Source: JAXLYX01 sp046351215
GTDB taxonomy: Bacteria > Myxococcota_A > Polyangia > Polyangiales > Houyiibacteriaceae
Reading direction: 5' to 3'
Assembly (NCBI GenBank): GCA_046351215.1
Contig: JAXLYX010000005.1
Coordinates: 124,001-188,000, forward strand
DNA length: 64,000 bases
Positions 13,139-21,481 of the stretch are shown piece by piece; position 1 is the first letter of the stretch; every line of letters starts with the position of its first letter. The notes under the pieces are model-generated. The model saw only the letters and a list, made by a program, of their open reading frames with translations, was not told the origin of the DNA and searched no databases. Both the position numbers and the translations under genes were made by a program.

Positions 13139-13752
13139 GATGCGCTCCCTTCGGATGCGGCCCCCGAGCGTCGCTCGGCCTCGCGTGCGAGGCGCGCGGC
13201 GACGGCCGCCTCGCGCTCGGCCTTCACCTGACGGACCTCGGCGGCCTCGTCGGCGGTGCGGCCGCGGGCGACGGCCACGGCTCCGATGATCGCGACGAGG
13301 AGCGTCACGGAGAGGAGCTCGAAGGGCACGCCCGCATCGCGGTAGATGGCCAGGCCGAGCGACTCGACGGTGCCGTAGCCCGCCATCGGCTCCGGCGCTT
13401 CGCCGGGGAAGGCGCCCACGGCGGCCGCCACCTGGATCGCGATGACCGCGACGAGGATCGTCGAGACGATCGCTCCGAGGATCCTCGGGTTCGGCTCCTT
13501 CTCCTCGGCGTCCGGGCCGATGAGCATGATCACGAAGACGAAGAGGACGACGACCGCGCCGGCGTACACGAGCATCTGGATCACGGCCAGGAGCTGCGCG
13601 TGCAGGGTCAGGTAGAGCCCGGCCAGCGAGACGACGTGCACGAGCAGCGACACCGCCGCCCGGAGCGGCTTCTGCGCCGCGATGGTCCCGAGGGCGCCCG
13701 CGATCGCGAGGCCCCCGGTGACGACGAGGAGTGTGGCGGCTGCGCCGGTCAT
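13135..13752 (-). CDS. nuoJ: NADH-quinone oxidoreductase subunit J
   Basis: A 205-residue complex I membrane subunit with five helices and the pi-bulge helix region QMLVYAGAVVVLFVFVIML. A charged Ala/Glu/Arg-rich tail of about 40 residues follows the last helix. It starts at ATG 13750-13752, overlapping the nuoF stop (ATGA). It directly follows nuoF, so the usual nuoG, nuoH and nuoI are absent from this position. Confidence 0.93.
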   Translation of the reverse strand: MTGAAATLLVVTGGLAIAGALGTIAAQKPLRAAVSLLVHVVSLAGLYLTLHAQLLAVIQMLVYAGAVVVLFVFVIMLIGPDAEEKEPNPRILGAIVSTILVAVIAIQVAAAVGAFPGEAPEPMAGYGTVESLGLAIYRDAGVPFELLSVTLLVAIIGAVAVARGRTADEAAEVRQVKAEREAAVAARLAREAERRSGAASEGSAS

Positions 13753-15137
13753 GCGGACCTCCCCCCGGTCACGAGCTTCCGCGTGCTGTCGTCGTGGCGA
13801 TAGCCCTTCGTGCCACCGGCCTTCGCCACGGCGACGAACTCCTCGCGGAACTGGCGGACGAGGCCGAGCATCGGCATGGCCGTTCCGTCGGCGAACGCGC
13901 AGATCGTGTTGCCCGTCATGTTGTTCGCGATCTCGACGAGCAGGTCGACGTCCTCGACGCGGCCGCGGCCCTCGCAGAGGTTGTCGAGCACGTCGACGAG
14001 CCAGCCCGAGCCTTCGCGGCAAGGGGTGCACTGACCGCAGGACTCGTGCTTGTAGAAGCGCATCAGGTTCCGGCAGACCTCGACCATGTTCACCGAGGTG
14101 TCCATGACCGTCGCGCAGCACGTACCGAGCATCGAGCCGAGCGCGCGGATCGTGTCGACGCCCATCGGCACGTCGATCTCGCTCTTGCCGTGCCATTTGT
14201 GGAGGGGCTGATCCTCCTTCGGCGCGTTCACGAAGCGATCCGGCCGGAGGACCGGCGTCGACGAGCCGCCCGGGATGACGGCCTTGAGCGGCCGGTCGTC
14301 GTGGAGCATGCCCCCGCCGTAGTCGTAGACGAGCTCGCGGAGCGTGAGGCCGACGGGCCCCTCGTAGATGCCGGGCTTCTTCACGTGGCCGCTCACGCCG
14401 TAGAGGCGCGTGCCGCCGTCGCCGGGCAGGCGACCGAGCGCGGACCACTTCTCGCCGCCGTGCTCGAGGATGCCGGGCACGGAGGCCACGGTCTCGAGGT
14501 TGTTCACGATCGTCGGCATCCCGAAGGCGCCCTTCACGGCCGGGAACGGCGGCTTGAGACGGGGCTCGCCCCGCTTGCCCTCGAGCGAGTTCAGGAGCGC
14601 GGTCTCCTCGCCACAGATGTAGGCGCCGGCGCCCTTGTGGACGAAGACCTCGATCTCGTAGTCCTTGCCGAAGGGCTTCTTGCCGACGTAGCCCTTCGCG
14701 CGGGCTTCCGCGAGCGCCGCCTCGAGGCGCTTGATGGAGAAGTCGAGCTCGCCCCGGACGTAGATCCACGCGCGGTGCGCGCCGATCGCGTAGCAGCTGA
14801 TGATGACGCCCTCGATCACCCGATGGGGATCGCGGTTCATGATCGTGCGGTCCTTGAAGGTGCCGGGCTCGGACTCGTCGCCGTTGACGACGAGGTAGAC
14901 CTGGTCGCCGGGCTTGGGCGCGATGAAGCCCCACTTCATGCCGGCCGCGAAGCCGGCGCCGCCGCGTCCGCGGATGTTGGCCTTCTTGACCTCGTCGCGG
15001 ATCTGCTCGGGCGGCATCTCGAGCAGCGCCCGACGGGCGATGGAGTAGGCGCCGGCCTTCTCCGCGACCGAGATCGTGTGGCTGTTCTCGAGGTGGTACC
15101 GCGAGCTGATGATGGGGAAGAAGCCTTCGGCGGTCAT
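13749..15137 (-). CDS. nuoF: NADH-quinone oxidoreductase subunit F (NADH/FMN-binding)
   Basis: A 462-residue NADH-oxidising subunit. Glycine-rich NADH/FMN motifs are GRGGAGF (57-63) and NGDESEPGTFKDR (85-97). The N3 4Fe-4S cluster is bound by the three Cys of ESCGQCTPCREGS (about 363-375) and the Cys of NTICAFADG (about 411). The start at ATG 15135-15137 overlaps the nuoE stop (ATGA). Reading the frame further upstream would run into nuoE, so this start is preferred. Confidence 0.96.
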   Translation of the reverse strand: MTAEGFFPIISSRYHLENSHTISVAEKAGAYSIARRALLEMPPEQIRDEVKKANIRGRGGAGFAAGMKWGFIAPKPGDQVYLVVNGDESEPGTFKDRTIMNRDPHRVIEGVIISCYAIGAHRAWIYVRGELDFSIKRLEAALAEARAKGYVGKKPFGKDYEIEVFVHKGAGAYICGEETALLNSLEGKRGEPRLKPPFPAVKGAFGMPTIVNNLETVASVPGILEHGGEKWSALGRLPGDGGTRLYGVSGHVKKPGIYEGPVGLTLRELVYDYGGGMLHDDRPLKAVIPGGSSTPVLRPDRFVNAPKEDQPLHKWHGKSEIDVPMGVDTIRALGSMLGTCCATVMDTSVNMVEVCRNLMRFYKHESCGQCTPCREGSGWLVDVLDNLCEGRGRVEDVDLLVEIANNMTGNTICAFADGTAMPMLGLVRQFREEFVAVAKAGGTKGYRHDDSTRKLVTGGRSA

Positions 15138-15637
15138 CGCGCGGCCTCCTTCCCCTTCGTGGAGGCGGCGATCTCGTCGAGGATCCGGTCGAGCTTCTCG
15201 ACGTCGAGGTTCTCGTAGTAGAGGTCGTTGATCTGGACCATCGGCGCCTGTCCGCAGGCGGCGAGGCACTCCGCCTTGAGCAACGTGAACTTGCCGTCCT
15301 TCGAGGTCTCGCCCGCATGGCAGCCGAGCCGGTGCTCGAGGTGCTCCTGGATCGCCTTTCCACCGCGGAGGTCGCAGGCGAGGGTCCGGCAGACCCAGAC
15401 GACGTTCTCCCCGACCGGCTTGTCGAAGAGCATCGTGTAGAAGGTCACGACGCCCTTGACCTGCGCGGTCGAGAGCGAGAGACGGGCCGCGACGAACTCG
15501 ATCACCTCGGGGCTGATCCAGCCGTTCTGCTCCTGGCAGAGCCAGAGGAGGGGCAGGAGGGCCGCTCGCGTGGTGGGATAGCGGGAGAGGATCTCGTCGA
15601 CCTTCTTCTCTCGCTCGGGTGTGAGGGCGAATGCCAT
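15134..15637 (-). CDS. nuoE: NADH-quinone oxidoreductase subunit E (2Fe-2S)
   Basis: A 167-residue thioredoxin-like 2Fe-2S subunit. The cluster N1a ligands are Cys83 and Cys88 (VCRTLACD) and Cys124 and Cys128 (ECLAACG). It is the first gene of the minus-strand run nuoE-F-J-K-L-M-N, all joined by 4-nt overlaps except a 7-nt gap before nuoL. A promoter lies about 95 nt upstream (15734-15762). Confidence 0.95.
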   Translation of the reverse strand: MAFALTPEREKKVDEILSRYPTTRAALLPLLWLCQEQNGWISPEVIEFVAARLSLSTAQVKGVVTFYTMLFDKPVGENVVWVCRTLACDLRGGKAIQEHLEHRLGCHAGETSKDGKFTLLKAECLAACGQAPMVQINDLYYENLDVEKLDRILDEIAASTKGKEAAR

Positions 15638-15969
15638 GCTGCTCTCGGGCTTGTCGGCGCCCGGCCGCGATGGAGAGAAGGGAAGGGAAAAACCCCGTGC
15701 TTCCCAGCACGTTACGACGGCCTGGGCGCTCGGACGCTATGCGACATTCCCCCCTCCGTCAAGGAACGCCGACCGATTCCGGACGGTGACGGAAGGCCCT
15801 GTCTCACCCGGGCGTACGAGGCGGGAAAGTTCTTTCCTCGTACGGTGGGAAGGGATACCGTACCCGCGGGCCCGGGAGAGGGCTCGGTTCGTCACGTCGG
15901 GCGAGCTCGGCAAGCGCGATCGCACGACTCGGCAAGGTCTCGAGCCCGGCTCGGGACGGAGGGGTTCCA
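15638..15969. other. Intergenic region between divergent nuoE and the zinc-ribbon gene
   Basis: About 330 bp without a convincing gene. It holds the nuo promoter and, on the right, a small inverted repeat TACGGT-N10-ACCGTA (15841-15862). That repeat overlaps a possible -10 TACCGT (15856-15861) for the rightward gene and could be an operator. The rest shows nothing recognisable. Confidence 0.5.
15734..15762 (-). promoter_or_regulatory. Sigma-70-type promoter of the nuo operon
   Basis: On the minus strand TTGACG (15757-15762) and TAGCGT (15734-15739) are separated by exactly 17 bp. Transcription would start near 15727, leaving a leader of about 90 nt before nuoE. Confidence 0.6.
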
Positions 15970-17523
15970 GTGACTGTCTATTGTCCGAATTGCGGCAAGC
16001 CCAATACCGACGAGGCGACCAAGTGCATCGGGTGCAGCACCGAGCTCGCGCCCGTCAAGAAGGCGCCCGCACGGTTCAAGGGCACCATGATGATGAGCGG
16101 CATGGGCGGAGGCCCTGCGCCCGGACAGCCCGGCGGCGCTCCGCCGATGGGCGGTCCCGCGCCCGCCGATCCCGCTCCGGGCCCCGCCATGGGCGGAGGT
16201 CCCGTCCAGGCCGGCTCCGCGCCCGCCAAGAAGGATCTCGCCTTCCAGGCGACGATGCTCGGTCCCATGACGCCGCCGCCCGGTGCGGCCGGCTTCGGCG
16301 CGCCCTCGGCGGGCGGACCGGCCCCCGGCGGCTTCGGCGCTCCCCAGCCCGGCGCCCCCGCGCCCGGCGCGTTCGGCGCTCCCCAGCCCGGTGCTCCCGC
16401 ACCCGGCGCGTTCGGCGCTCCCCAGCCCGGCGCTCCCGCTCCCGGCGCCTTCGGCGCTCCCCCCGCGGCCGCCCCGGCTCCGGGCGGCTTCGGCGCTCCG
16501 CAGCCCGGCGCCCCCGCGCCCGGCGGGTTCGGTGCACCCCCGGCAGGCGCCCCGGCGCCCGGCGGGTTCGGCGCTCCCCCGGCGGGCGGTGGCTTCGGCG
16601 CTCCCCCGGCGGGTGGCGGTGGCTTCGGCGCTCCCCCGGCGCAGGGCGGCTTCGGCGCTCCCCCGGCGGGCGGCGGCTTCGGCGCTCCCCCGGCAGACGC
16701 CCCCGCGCCTGCCCCGGCGGGCGGTGGCTTCGGCGCTCCCCCGGCGGGTGGTGGCTTCGGCGCTCCCCCGGCGGGCGGTGGCTTCGGCGCTCCCCCGGCG
16801 GGCGGCGGCTTCGGCGCTCCCCCGCCGGATGCGGCGCAGGCTTCGGGCGGCGGCGGCTTCGGCGCTCCCCCGGCAGGTGGCGGCGGCTTCGGCGCTCCCC
16901 CGGCGGGTGGCGGCTTCGGCGCTCCCCCCGCGGGCGGCGGGGGCTTCGGCGCTCCCCCGGCAGGTGGCGGTGGCTTCGGCGCCCCCCCGGCGGGCGGTGG
17001 CGGCTTCGGCGCTCCCCCGGCAGGTGGTGGCGGCTTCGGTGCTCCTCCGGCAGGTGGTGGCGGCTTCGGCGCTCCTCCGGCAGGCGGCGCTCCGACCGGC
17101 GGCTCCTCCGGCGGCGGCGCGGGCAAGTTCGTCGCGATCGGCTGCCTGATCCTCCTCCTCCTCCTCTGCGGCGGCGGCGGCTTCTTCGCCTGGCGGACCT
17201 ACAGCGCCGCGAAGGAGACGGTCGAAGGCCTGCAGCAGGCTGCCGGTGGCGGCGAGCCGGTCGCGGCAGGCGGCGGCGACTCCACGGGCGGCGGCGGCAG
17301 CGGCGGCAACTCGGTCTGCGACAAGGCGATGCGCTGCTGCGAGGCCTACGTCGAGGCGATGGGCGGCGCGACGGCCGGCCTCAATCCCCAGCAGGTCTGC
17401 GCCGGCGTGCAGCAGGCCGGCGCGGCCGGCGCGATGGCGGAGCCCGCCTGCAACCAGGCGATGACCGCGTGGCGTCAGAGCCTCGACCAGGTCGGCAAGC
17501 CGGTTCCGGACGTCTGCAAGTGA
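15970..17523 (+). CDS. Zinc-ribbon protein with long Gly/Phe/Ala/Pro repeat, membrane anchor and Cys-rich tail
   Basis: A 517-residue protein of unrecognised function. Residues 5-22 form a zinc ribbon (CPNC...CIGC). Residues about 105-370 are some two dozen copies of a GGFGAPPAG-like unit (early copies read FGAPQPGAPAPG), a disordered low-complexity region. A transmembrane segment follows (about 386-407, AIGCLILLLLLCGGGGFFAW). The C-terminal ~100 residues carry several Cys (VCDKAMRCCEAYVEAM, QQVCAGV, EPACNQAM, VPDVCK), suggesting a small periplasmic disulfide domain. It starts with GTG 15970 behind GGAGGGG. The zinc ribbon resembles those of the FHA proteins at 23.9-26.1 kb. The topology suggests a sensor or scaffold; this is inference. 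Confidence 0.75.
   Translation: MTVYCPNCGKPNTDEATKCIGCSTELAPVKKAPARFKGTMMMSGMGGGPAPGQPGGAPPMGGPAPADPAPGPAMGGGPVQAGSAPAKKDLAFQATMLGPMTPPPGAAGFGAPSAGGPAPGGFGAPQPGAPAPGAFGAPQPGAPAPGAFGAPQPGAPAPGAFGAPPAAAPAPGGFGAPQPGAPAPGGFGAPPAGAPAPGGFGAPPAGGGFGAPPAGGGGFGAPPAQGGFGAPPAGGGFGAPPADAPAPAPAGGGFGAPPAGGGFGAPPAGGGFGAPPAGGGFGAPPPDAAQASGGGGFGAPPAGGGGFGAPPAGGGFGAPPAGGGGFGAPPAGGGGFGAPPAGGGGFGAPPAGGGGFGAPPAGGGGFGAPPAGGAPTGGSSGGGAGKFVAIGCLILLLLLCGGGGFFAWRTYSAAKETVEGLQQAAGGGEPVAAGGGDSTGGGGSGGNSVCDKAMRCCEAYVEAMGGATAGLNPQQVCAGVQQAGAAGAMAEPACNQAMTAWRQSLDQVGKPVPDVCK
16290..17094 (+). repeat. In-gene tandem repeat encoding about 24 FGAP units
   Basis: Imperfect 24-36 bp units reading roughly GGCTTCGGCGCTCCCCCGGC, spaced by GGC/GGT codons, are repeated about 24 times in frame. 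Unit lengths vary in steps of 3 bp, as expected from slippage or recombination selected to keep the reading frame. Confidence 0.85.
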
Positions 17524-17571
17524 ACCTCGCGTCGGGTCTCGTGCGAGGCCCGAGTCGCAGGTAGTGTTCGG

Positions 17572-17601
17572 CGAGGGGCGACGATCGAACGTCGCCCCTC
17601 G
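17572..17601 (+). terminator. Hairpin after the zinc-ribbon gene, 12 nt before the next start
   Basis: A perfect 12-bp GC-rich stem (17572-17583 with 17590-17601) with a 6-nt loop ATCGAA, followed by TTCCGTTTCCCC. It lies 48 nt after the stop at 17523 and ends 12 nt before the ATG at 17614. It may terminate the upstream gene, control the downstream one, or both. Confidence 0.6.
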
Positions 17602-17613
17602 TTCCGTTTCCCC

Positions 17614-17985
17614 ATGTGGCGCATCGACTTCGACCCTCTGGAACGCAGGCTCAGCATGCGACTCGCCGACGAGGTGAGCCTCGGCTCGATGCGCGAGCTC
17701 GCGCGAGCACACGCCGAGGCTCTCGAGGCCACCGGCGGAATCGAGTTCTCCGTCATGGTCGACCTGCGCGGCATGATCCCGCTCGACGACGACTCCGTCC
17801 GCCTCTTCGCCGACGTGAAGCGGGTGGCCGCCTCGATGCCGCGTTTCCGCACGATGGCGATCCTCGTCGACAGCCCGACGGTCGCGATGCAGCAGCAGCG
17901 CACGCAGATCCCGAGGGGACCGAACGGCGCGCGCGACGTGATCACGTTCGATCAGGTCGAGGCCGAGCGCTTCCTGCTCGCCTGA
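17614..17985 (+). CDS. Small hypothetical protein, possibly STAS/SpoIIAA-like
   Basis: A 123-residue soluble protein. The alternating pattern (MWRIDFDPLERRLSMRL; EFSVMVDLRGMIPLDDDSVRLF; RFRTMAILVDSPTVAMQQQR) resembles SpoIIAA/STAS-like folds, but no phosphorylatable Ser motif is clear. There is no signal peptide or membrane segment. No Shine-Dalgarno sequence precedes ATG 17614; the hairpin at 17572-17601 occupies that place. Function unknown. Confidence 0.65.
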   Translation: MWRIDFDPLERRLSMRLADEVSLGSMRELARAHAEALEATGGIEFSVMVDLRGMIPLDDDSVRLFADVKRVAASMPRFRTMAILVDSPTVAMQQQRTQIPRGPNGARDVITFDQVEAERFLLA

Positions 17986-18019
17986 GGAGGGGCTCGGGGC
18001 ACGAGCTGCCGTCCCGGGC

Positions 18020-18559
18020 TCACGGCCCGGCGAGGACGTAGGCGACCGAGACCTCGACCCAGGCGGAAGCCGAGCTCTTCGCGCGACGCTCGATCACGAC
18101 GGTCTCGACGGGATCCGTCGCTGGCGTCCGGGGATCGTCGAGCGCGAAGCGGCCGATCCGCAGGGGACCGAGGCTCGCATGCCGCACGCGGGTCCATCCC
18201 TCGCGCATCCGGGGCGAAGGGACGTCCCGGAGCTCCCACGCGCGCGGCGAGGCTCCCTCTCGCACCACCCACGCGGCGGCGATGCCCGGCTCCTCCTGGA
18301 GCGGGGAGAAGAGGAGCTCTCTGAAGGCTTCCGAGCCGGGCCGCTCGGGGTCGGCATCGAGGGTGCGGCGCGCCCACCGATCGAACTCGTCGAAGCTTCC
18401 GAGGCGCGGCTCGGCGAGGGCGAGCGCGTCCGCGGGCGACTCCCCGCCCCCACTGCAGCCGAGGAGGCTCGTCGCGGCCAGACACGCGAGGGCGAGAGCC
18501 GAGACGGCGACGCGCGGAAGCCGACCCGGAGGCCGTGTCGTATCCCCGCCGTAGGGCAT
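18020..18559 (-). CDS. Hypothetical lipoprotein
   Basis: A 179-residue protein with an Arg-containing n-region, a hydrophobic stretch (VAVSALALACLAATS) and lipobox LLGC, followed by GGGES. The mature part (about 145 aa) has no recognised domain. I chose ATG 18559 over longer upstream options because it gives a complete lipoprotein signal and lies 5 nt after a TGCTAGGGT promoter-like element. It is divergent from mlaF. Confidence 0.65.
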   Translation of the reverse strand: MPYGGDTTRPPGRLPRVAVSALALACLAATSLLGCSGGGESPADALALAEPRLGSFDEFDRWARRTLDADPERPGSEAFRELLFSPLQEEPGIAAAWVVREGASPRAWELRDVPSPRMREGWTRVRHASLGPLRIGRFALDDPRTPATDPVETVVIERRAKSSASAWVEVSVAYVLAGP

Positions 18560-18564
18560 GACGC

Positions 18565-18573
18565 ACCCTAGCA
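18565..18573 (-). promoter_or_regulatory. Extended -10 element TGCTAGGGT before lipoprotein gene
   Basis: On the minus strand TGCTAGGGT ends 5 nt before ATG 18559. No Shine-Dalgarno fits in the gap, so a leaderless transcript is likely. Confidence 0.45.
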
Positions 18574-18698
18574 CTCCCGCGCCCCCGGATCGGCGCCCGT
18601 CGCGCGACCGCCGACCGGAGGCGTGCGAGGCTGGCGCAGAGCGGTGAATTCCCATGGGTTTCCACGCCTCCGCGCGCGTGTTGCAGCTCACCCCACCC

Positions 18699-18707
18699 TG
18701 CTATGCT
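18699..18707 (+). promoter_or_regulatory. Extended -10 element TGCTATGCT before mlaF
   Basis: TGCTATGCT ends 7 nt before GTG 18715. A TTGCAG at 18681-18686 could be a -35 with a 15-bp spacer. The ATG at 18703 lies inside this element, which argues against its use as the start. Confidence 0.5.
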
Positions 18708-18714
18708 GGCGCCC

Positions 18715-19491
18715 GTGGCGTTGATCGAATTCCGCGGCGTGCAGAAGGCCTTCGGACCGAAGAGGGTCTACACCGGCCTCGATCTCGACATCGCGGAAGG
18801 CGAATCGCTCACGGTCATCGGCGGCTCCGGCCAGGGCAAGAGCGTCATGCTCCGCATGCTGATCGGCCTGCTCGGAATCGACGGCGGCACGATCACCTTC
18901 GACGGCAAGGTGATCAGCAACCAGCCCGAGAGCGAGTTCGCCAAGGTGAGGCGACGCGTCGCGATGCTCTTCCAGGGCGCGGCCCTCTTCGATTCGCTGA
19001 GCGTGAAGGAGAACGTCGCCTACGGCCTGCGCGAGCAATTCCGCATGACCGAGGACGAGATCACGGAGCGAGTCCGTGAATCGCTCGCCTACGTGGGGCT
19101 CGAGGGCATCGAGCACATGTGGCCCGCCGATCTCTCGGGCGGCATGAAGAAGCGCGTCAGCTTGGCGCGCGCCATCGCCGTCCGCCCCGAGGTCCTGCTC
19201 TACGACGAGCCGACCACCGGCCTCGACCCGGTCAACGTCGAACGCATCAACAACCTGGTGCTGCACCTGAAGCGGACGCTCAACATCACGTCCGTCGTCG
19301 TGACTCACGACATGTCCATGGTCTTCGCGGTCAGCGACCGCGTCGCCATGGTCCACAGCGGTGGAATCATCTTCTCGGGGACCAGGGACGAGCTGCTCCG
19401 CTGCAGCGATCCGCGGGTCGCCGACTTCATCCACGGGCGGCCGCCGGTCCAGAAGGAGGACACGGCCACCCTTCTGAGGAGCGCGGGCTGA
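18715..19491 (+). CDS. mlaF: ABC transporter ATPase of phospholipid transport (MlaF)
   Basis: A 258-residue ATP-binding subunit of an Mla/MCE lipid transporter, which moves phospholipids between the outer and inner membranes. Walker A GGSGQGKS lies at 36-43, the signature LSGGMKKR at about 140-147 and Walker B VLLYDEPTTGLD at about 160-171, followed by SVVVTHDMS. The GTG at 18715 is preferred: it gives the normal N-terminus (MALIEFRGVQKAFG), and the in-frame ATG at 18703 falls inside a -10-like element. The stop overlaps the mlaD start by 1 nt (TGATG). The permease mlaE is not adjacent. Confidence 0.9.
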   Translation: MALIEFRGVQKAFGPKRVYTGLDLDIAEGESLTVIGGSGQGKSVMLRMLIGLLGIDGGTITFDGKVISNQPESEFAKVRRRVAMLFQGAALFDSLSVKENVAYGLREQFRMTEDEITERVRESLAYVGLEGIEHMWPADLSGGMKKRVSLARAIAVRPEVLLYDEPTTGLDPVNVERINNLVLHLKRTLNITSVVVTHDMSMVFAVSDRVAMVHSGGIIFSGTRDELLRCSDPRVADFIHGRPPVQKEDTATLLRSAG

Positions 19492-20642
19492 TGCGACAGC
19501 GCGGCATCGAATTCCGGGTCGGACTCTTCGTCATCGTGGCGATCGGCCTCTTCGCTTTCACGGCATTCACGATCGGCGCGCAGCGCAGCTTCTTCGCCAA
19601 GAAGCGGACGTTCAGCGCCCGCTTCCACGACGTCGAGGGACTCCGGCCCGGGAGCCCGGTCCGAGTGGCGGGTCTCACGGTCGGCTCGGTCATCCGGGTG
19701 GATTTCACGCCCCAGAGCGACATCGAGGTCGTGTTCCAGATCGACCACGACAACGCGCACCTCGTGCGCGGCAATCCGTCGAGCATCCCGAACGAGCTCG
19801 CGCGGGTGCCCCAGCCCTCGCGCGTCTCCATCGGCTCGAAGGGCATGCTGGGCGACAAGCTCGTCGACGTCTCCATCGGCGATCCGCGGCTTCCGGCCTG
19901 GCCGGAGAATCGTCCGCTGCCGACGACGTCGAGCGGCGGTGACGTGCTCGGTCAGGCCTCGCGCGTGATGGCGGAGGCCGAGGGCACGGCACGGAACCTC
20001 CGCCTCGCGACCGATCCGTTCGCCGATCAGCAGTTCTCGAACGATCTCCGAACCACGGCCTCGAACCTCGCGCGGATCACCACGGACCTCACCGAGGGCC
20101 AAGGGACGCTCTCGCGCCTCCTCCGCGATCCGGCGATGGCGCGCGAGGTCGACGACACGATCGCGAACGTGCGCACGACGAGCGGGGAGCTCGCGACGAC
20201 GGCGCGCTCGCTGCGGCAGATCGCGGACGAGGTCCGGAGCGGCGACGGGAGCGCGCACCGACTCATCTACGGGGGCGAGGCGGCCGATGCCGCGGCGGAC
20301 ATCGGCTCGGCGGCGGAGGAAGTGGCCCAGATGCTGCGCGCCGTGCGCGAGGGCGACGGGACGCTCCACGGCGTGGTCTACGGCGACGAGGGACACGATC
20401 TCATCGCCAACCTCACGCGCGCGAGCGACGACGTCGCCCACATCACGTCGCACGTCCGCGCCGGCCGGGGAACCATCGGCGGCCTGCTCGTCGATCCCTC
20501 GATCTACGAAGACGTGAAGCGCCTCGTCGGCGACCTCGAGCGCAACGACGTGCTGCGCTCGCTCGTGCGCTACTCGATCCGCCGGGACCGTCCGACCGAG
20601 GAGGCCCAGGTCTCGCCCGAGTCGAGGAACGCGACCCCATGA
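19491..20642 (+). CDS. mlaD: MCE-domain substrate-binding protein (MlaD family)
   Basis: A 383-residue periplasmic protein anchored by one helix (about 9-28, VGLFVIVAIGLFAFTAF). The MCE beta-barrel domain (about 40-130) includes GLRPGSPVRVAGLTVGSV and SKGMLGDKLVDVSIG. A long helical C-terminus contains repeated GxGTLxxLLxD-like segments (EGQGTLSRLLRDP, EGDGTLHGVVYGDE, RGTIGGLLVDPS), as in long MlaD/YrbD relatives that form a needle or tunnel. It is longer than E. coli MlaD (183 aa). It overlaps mlaF by 1 nt and thyA by 4 nt. Confidence 0.9.
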   Translation: MRQRGIEFRVGLFVIVAIGLFAFTAFTIGAQRSFFAKKRTFSARFHDVEGLRPGSPVRVAGLTVGSVIRVDFTPQSDIEVVFQIDHDNAHLVRGNPSSIPNELARVPQPSRVSIGSKGMLGDKLVDVSIGDPRLPAWPENRPLPTTSSGGDVLGQASRVMAEAEGTARNLRLATDPFADQQFSNDLRTTASNLARITTDLTEGQGTLSRLLRDPAMAREVDDTIANVRTTSGELATTARSLRQIADEVRSGDGSAHRLIYGGEAADAAADIGSAAEEVAQMLRAVREGDGTLHGVVYGDEGHDLIANLTRASDDVAHITSHVRAGRGTIGGLLVDPSIYEDVKRLVGDLERNDVLRSLVRYSIRRDRPTEEAQVSPESRNATP

Positions 20643-21481
20643 AGCAGTACCACGAGCTCCTGCAGCGGATCCTCGACGAGGGCGCGAAGCGCGAAGACCG
20701 GACCGGCACGGGCACCCTCGGCGTGTTCGGCCATCAGATGCGCTTCGATCTGGGCGAGGGCTTTCCCCTCGTCACGACGAAGAAGGTCCACCTCAAGTCG
20801 ATCCTCCACGAGCTGCTCTGGTTCCTCCGCGGCGACACGCACGTGGAGTCCCTGCAGAAGGCCGGAGTCACGATCTGGGACGAGTGGGCGACGCCCGAGC
20901 AATGCGCTCGTTTCGGCCGCGAGCCGGGCGATCTCGGGCCGGTCTACGGTCACCAGTGGCGGAACTTCGGAGCGACCCGCAGGGCGAACGGCTCGTACGA
21001 GCCCGACGGCTTCGATCAGGTGAGCCACGTCGTCGACCAGATCCGCAGGAATCCCCACAGCCGGCGTCTCATCGTCTCGGGCTGGAATCCGCGGGAAGCC
21101 GACCAGGTCGCGCTGCCGCCCTGTCACACGCTCTTCCAGTTCTACGTGCAGGACGGCGCCCTCTCCTGCCAGCTCTACCAGCGGAGCGGCGACGTCTTCC
21201 TCGGCGTGCCCTTCAACATCGCGAGCTACGCGCTCCTCACGATGATGATCGCGCACGTGACCGATCTGCGGCCGGGCACGTTCGTGCACACGCTCGGCGA
21301 CGCGCATCTCTACTCGAACCACCTCGAGCAGGCGCGCCTCCAGCTCTCGCGCGAGCCGCGGGCGCTTCCGCGCATGTGGATCGATCCCTCGGTGAAGGAC
21401 CTCTTCGACTTCCGCTTCGAGCACTTCCGGCTCGAGGGTTACGAACCGTGGCCCGCGATCCCGGCCCCGGTGGCGGTATGA
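20639..21481 (+). CDS. thyA: Thymidylate synthase
   Basis: A 280-residue enzyme that methylates dUMP to dTMP with 5,10-methylenetetrahydrofolate. The catalytic Cys162 lies in LPPCHTLFQFYV. The phosphate-binding Arg is in DRTGTG near the N-terminus, and the QRSGDVFLGVPFNIASYALL block is intact. The start ATG overlaps the mlaD stop (ATGA) and the stop overlaps folA (ATGA). Confidence 0.97.
   Translation: MKQYHELLQRILDEGAKREDRTGTGTLGVFGHQMRFDLGEGFPLVTTKKVHLKSILHELLWFLRGDTHVESLQKAGVTIWDEWATPEQCARFGREPGDLGPVYGHQWRNFGATRRANGSYEPDGFDQVSHVVDQIRRNPHSRRLIVSGWNPREADQVALPPCHTLFQFYVQDGALSCQLYQRSGDVFLGVPFNIASYALLTMMIAHVTDLRPGTFVHTLGDAHLYSNHLEQARLQLSREPRALPRMWIDPSVKDLFDFRFEHFRLEGYEPWPAIPAPVAV

Noticed and set aside
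16290..17094. Regular short repeats resembling a CRISPR array
   Set aside because: There are no unique spacers; units are contiguous and in frame, encoding FGAP repeats.
18703..18714. ATG 18703 as the mlaF start
   Set aside because: It lies inside a -10-like TATGCT and adds four residues without similarity; GTG 18715 fits better.
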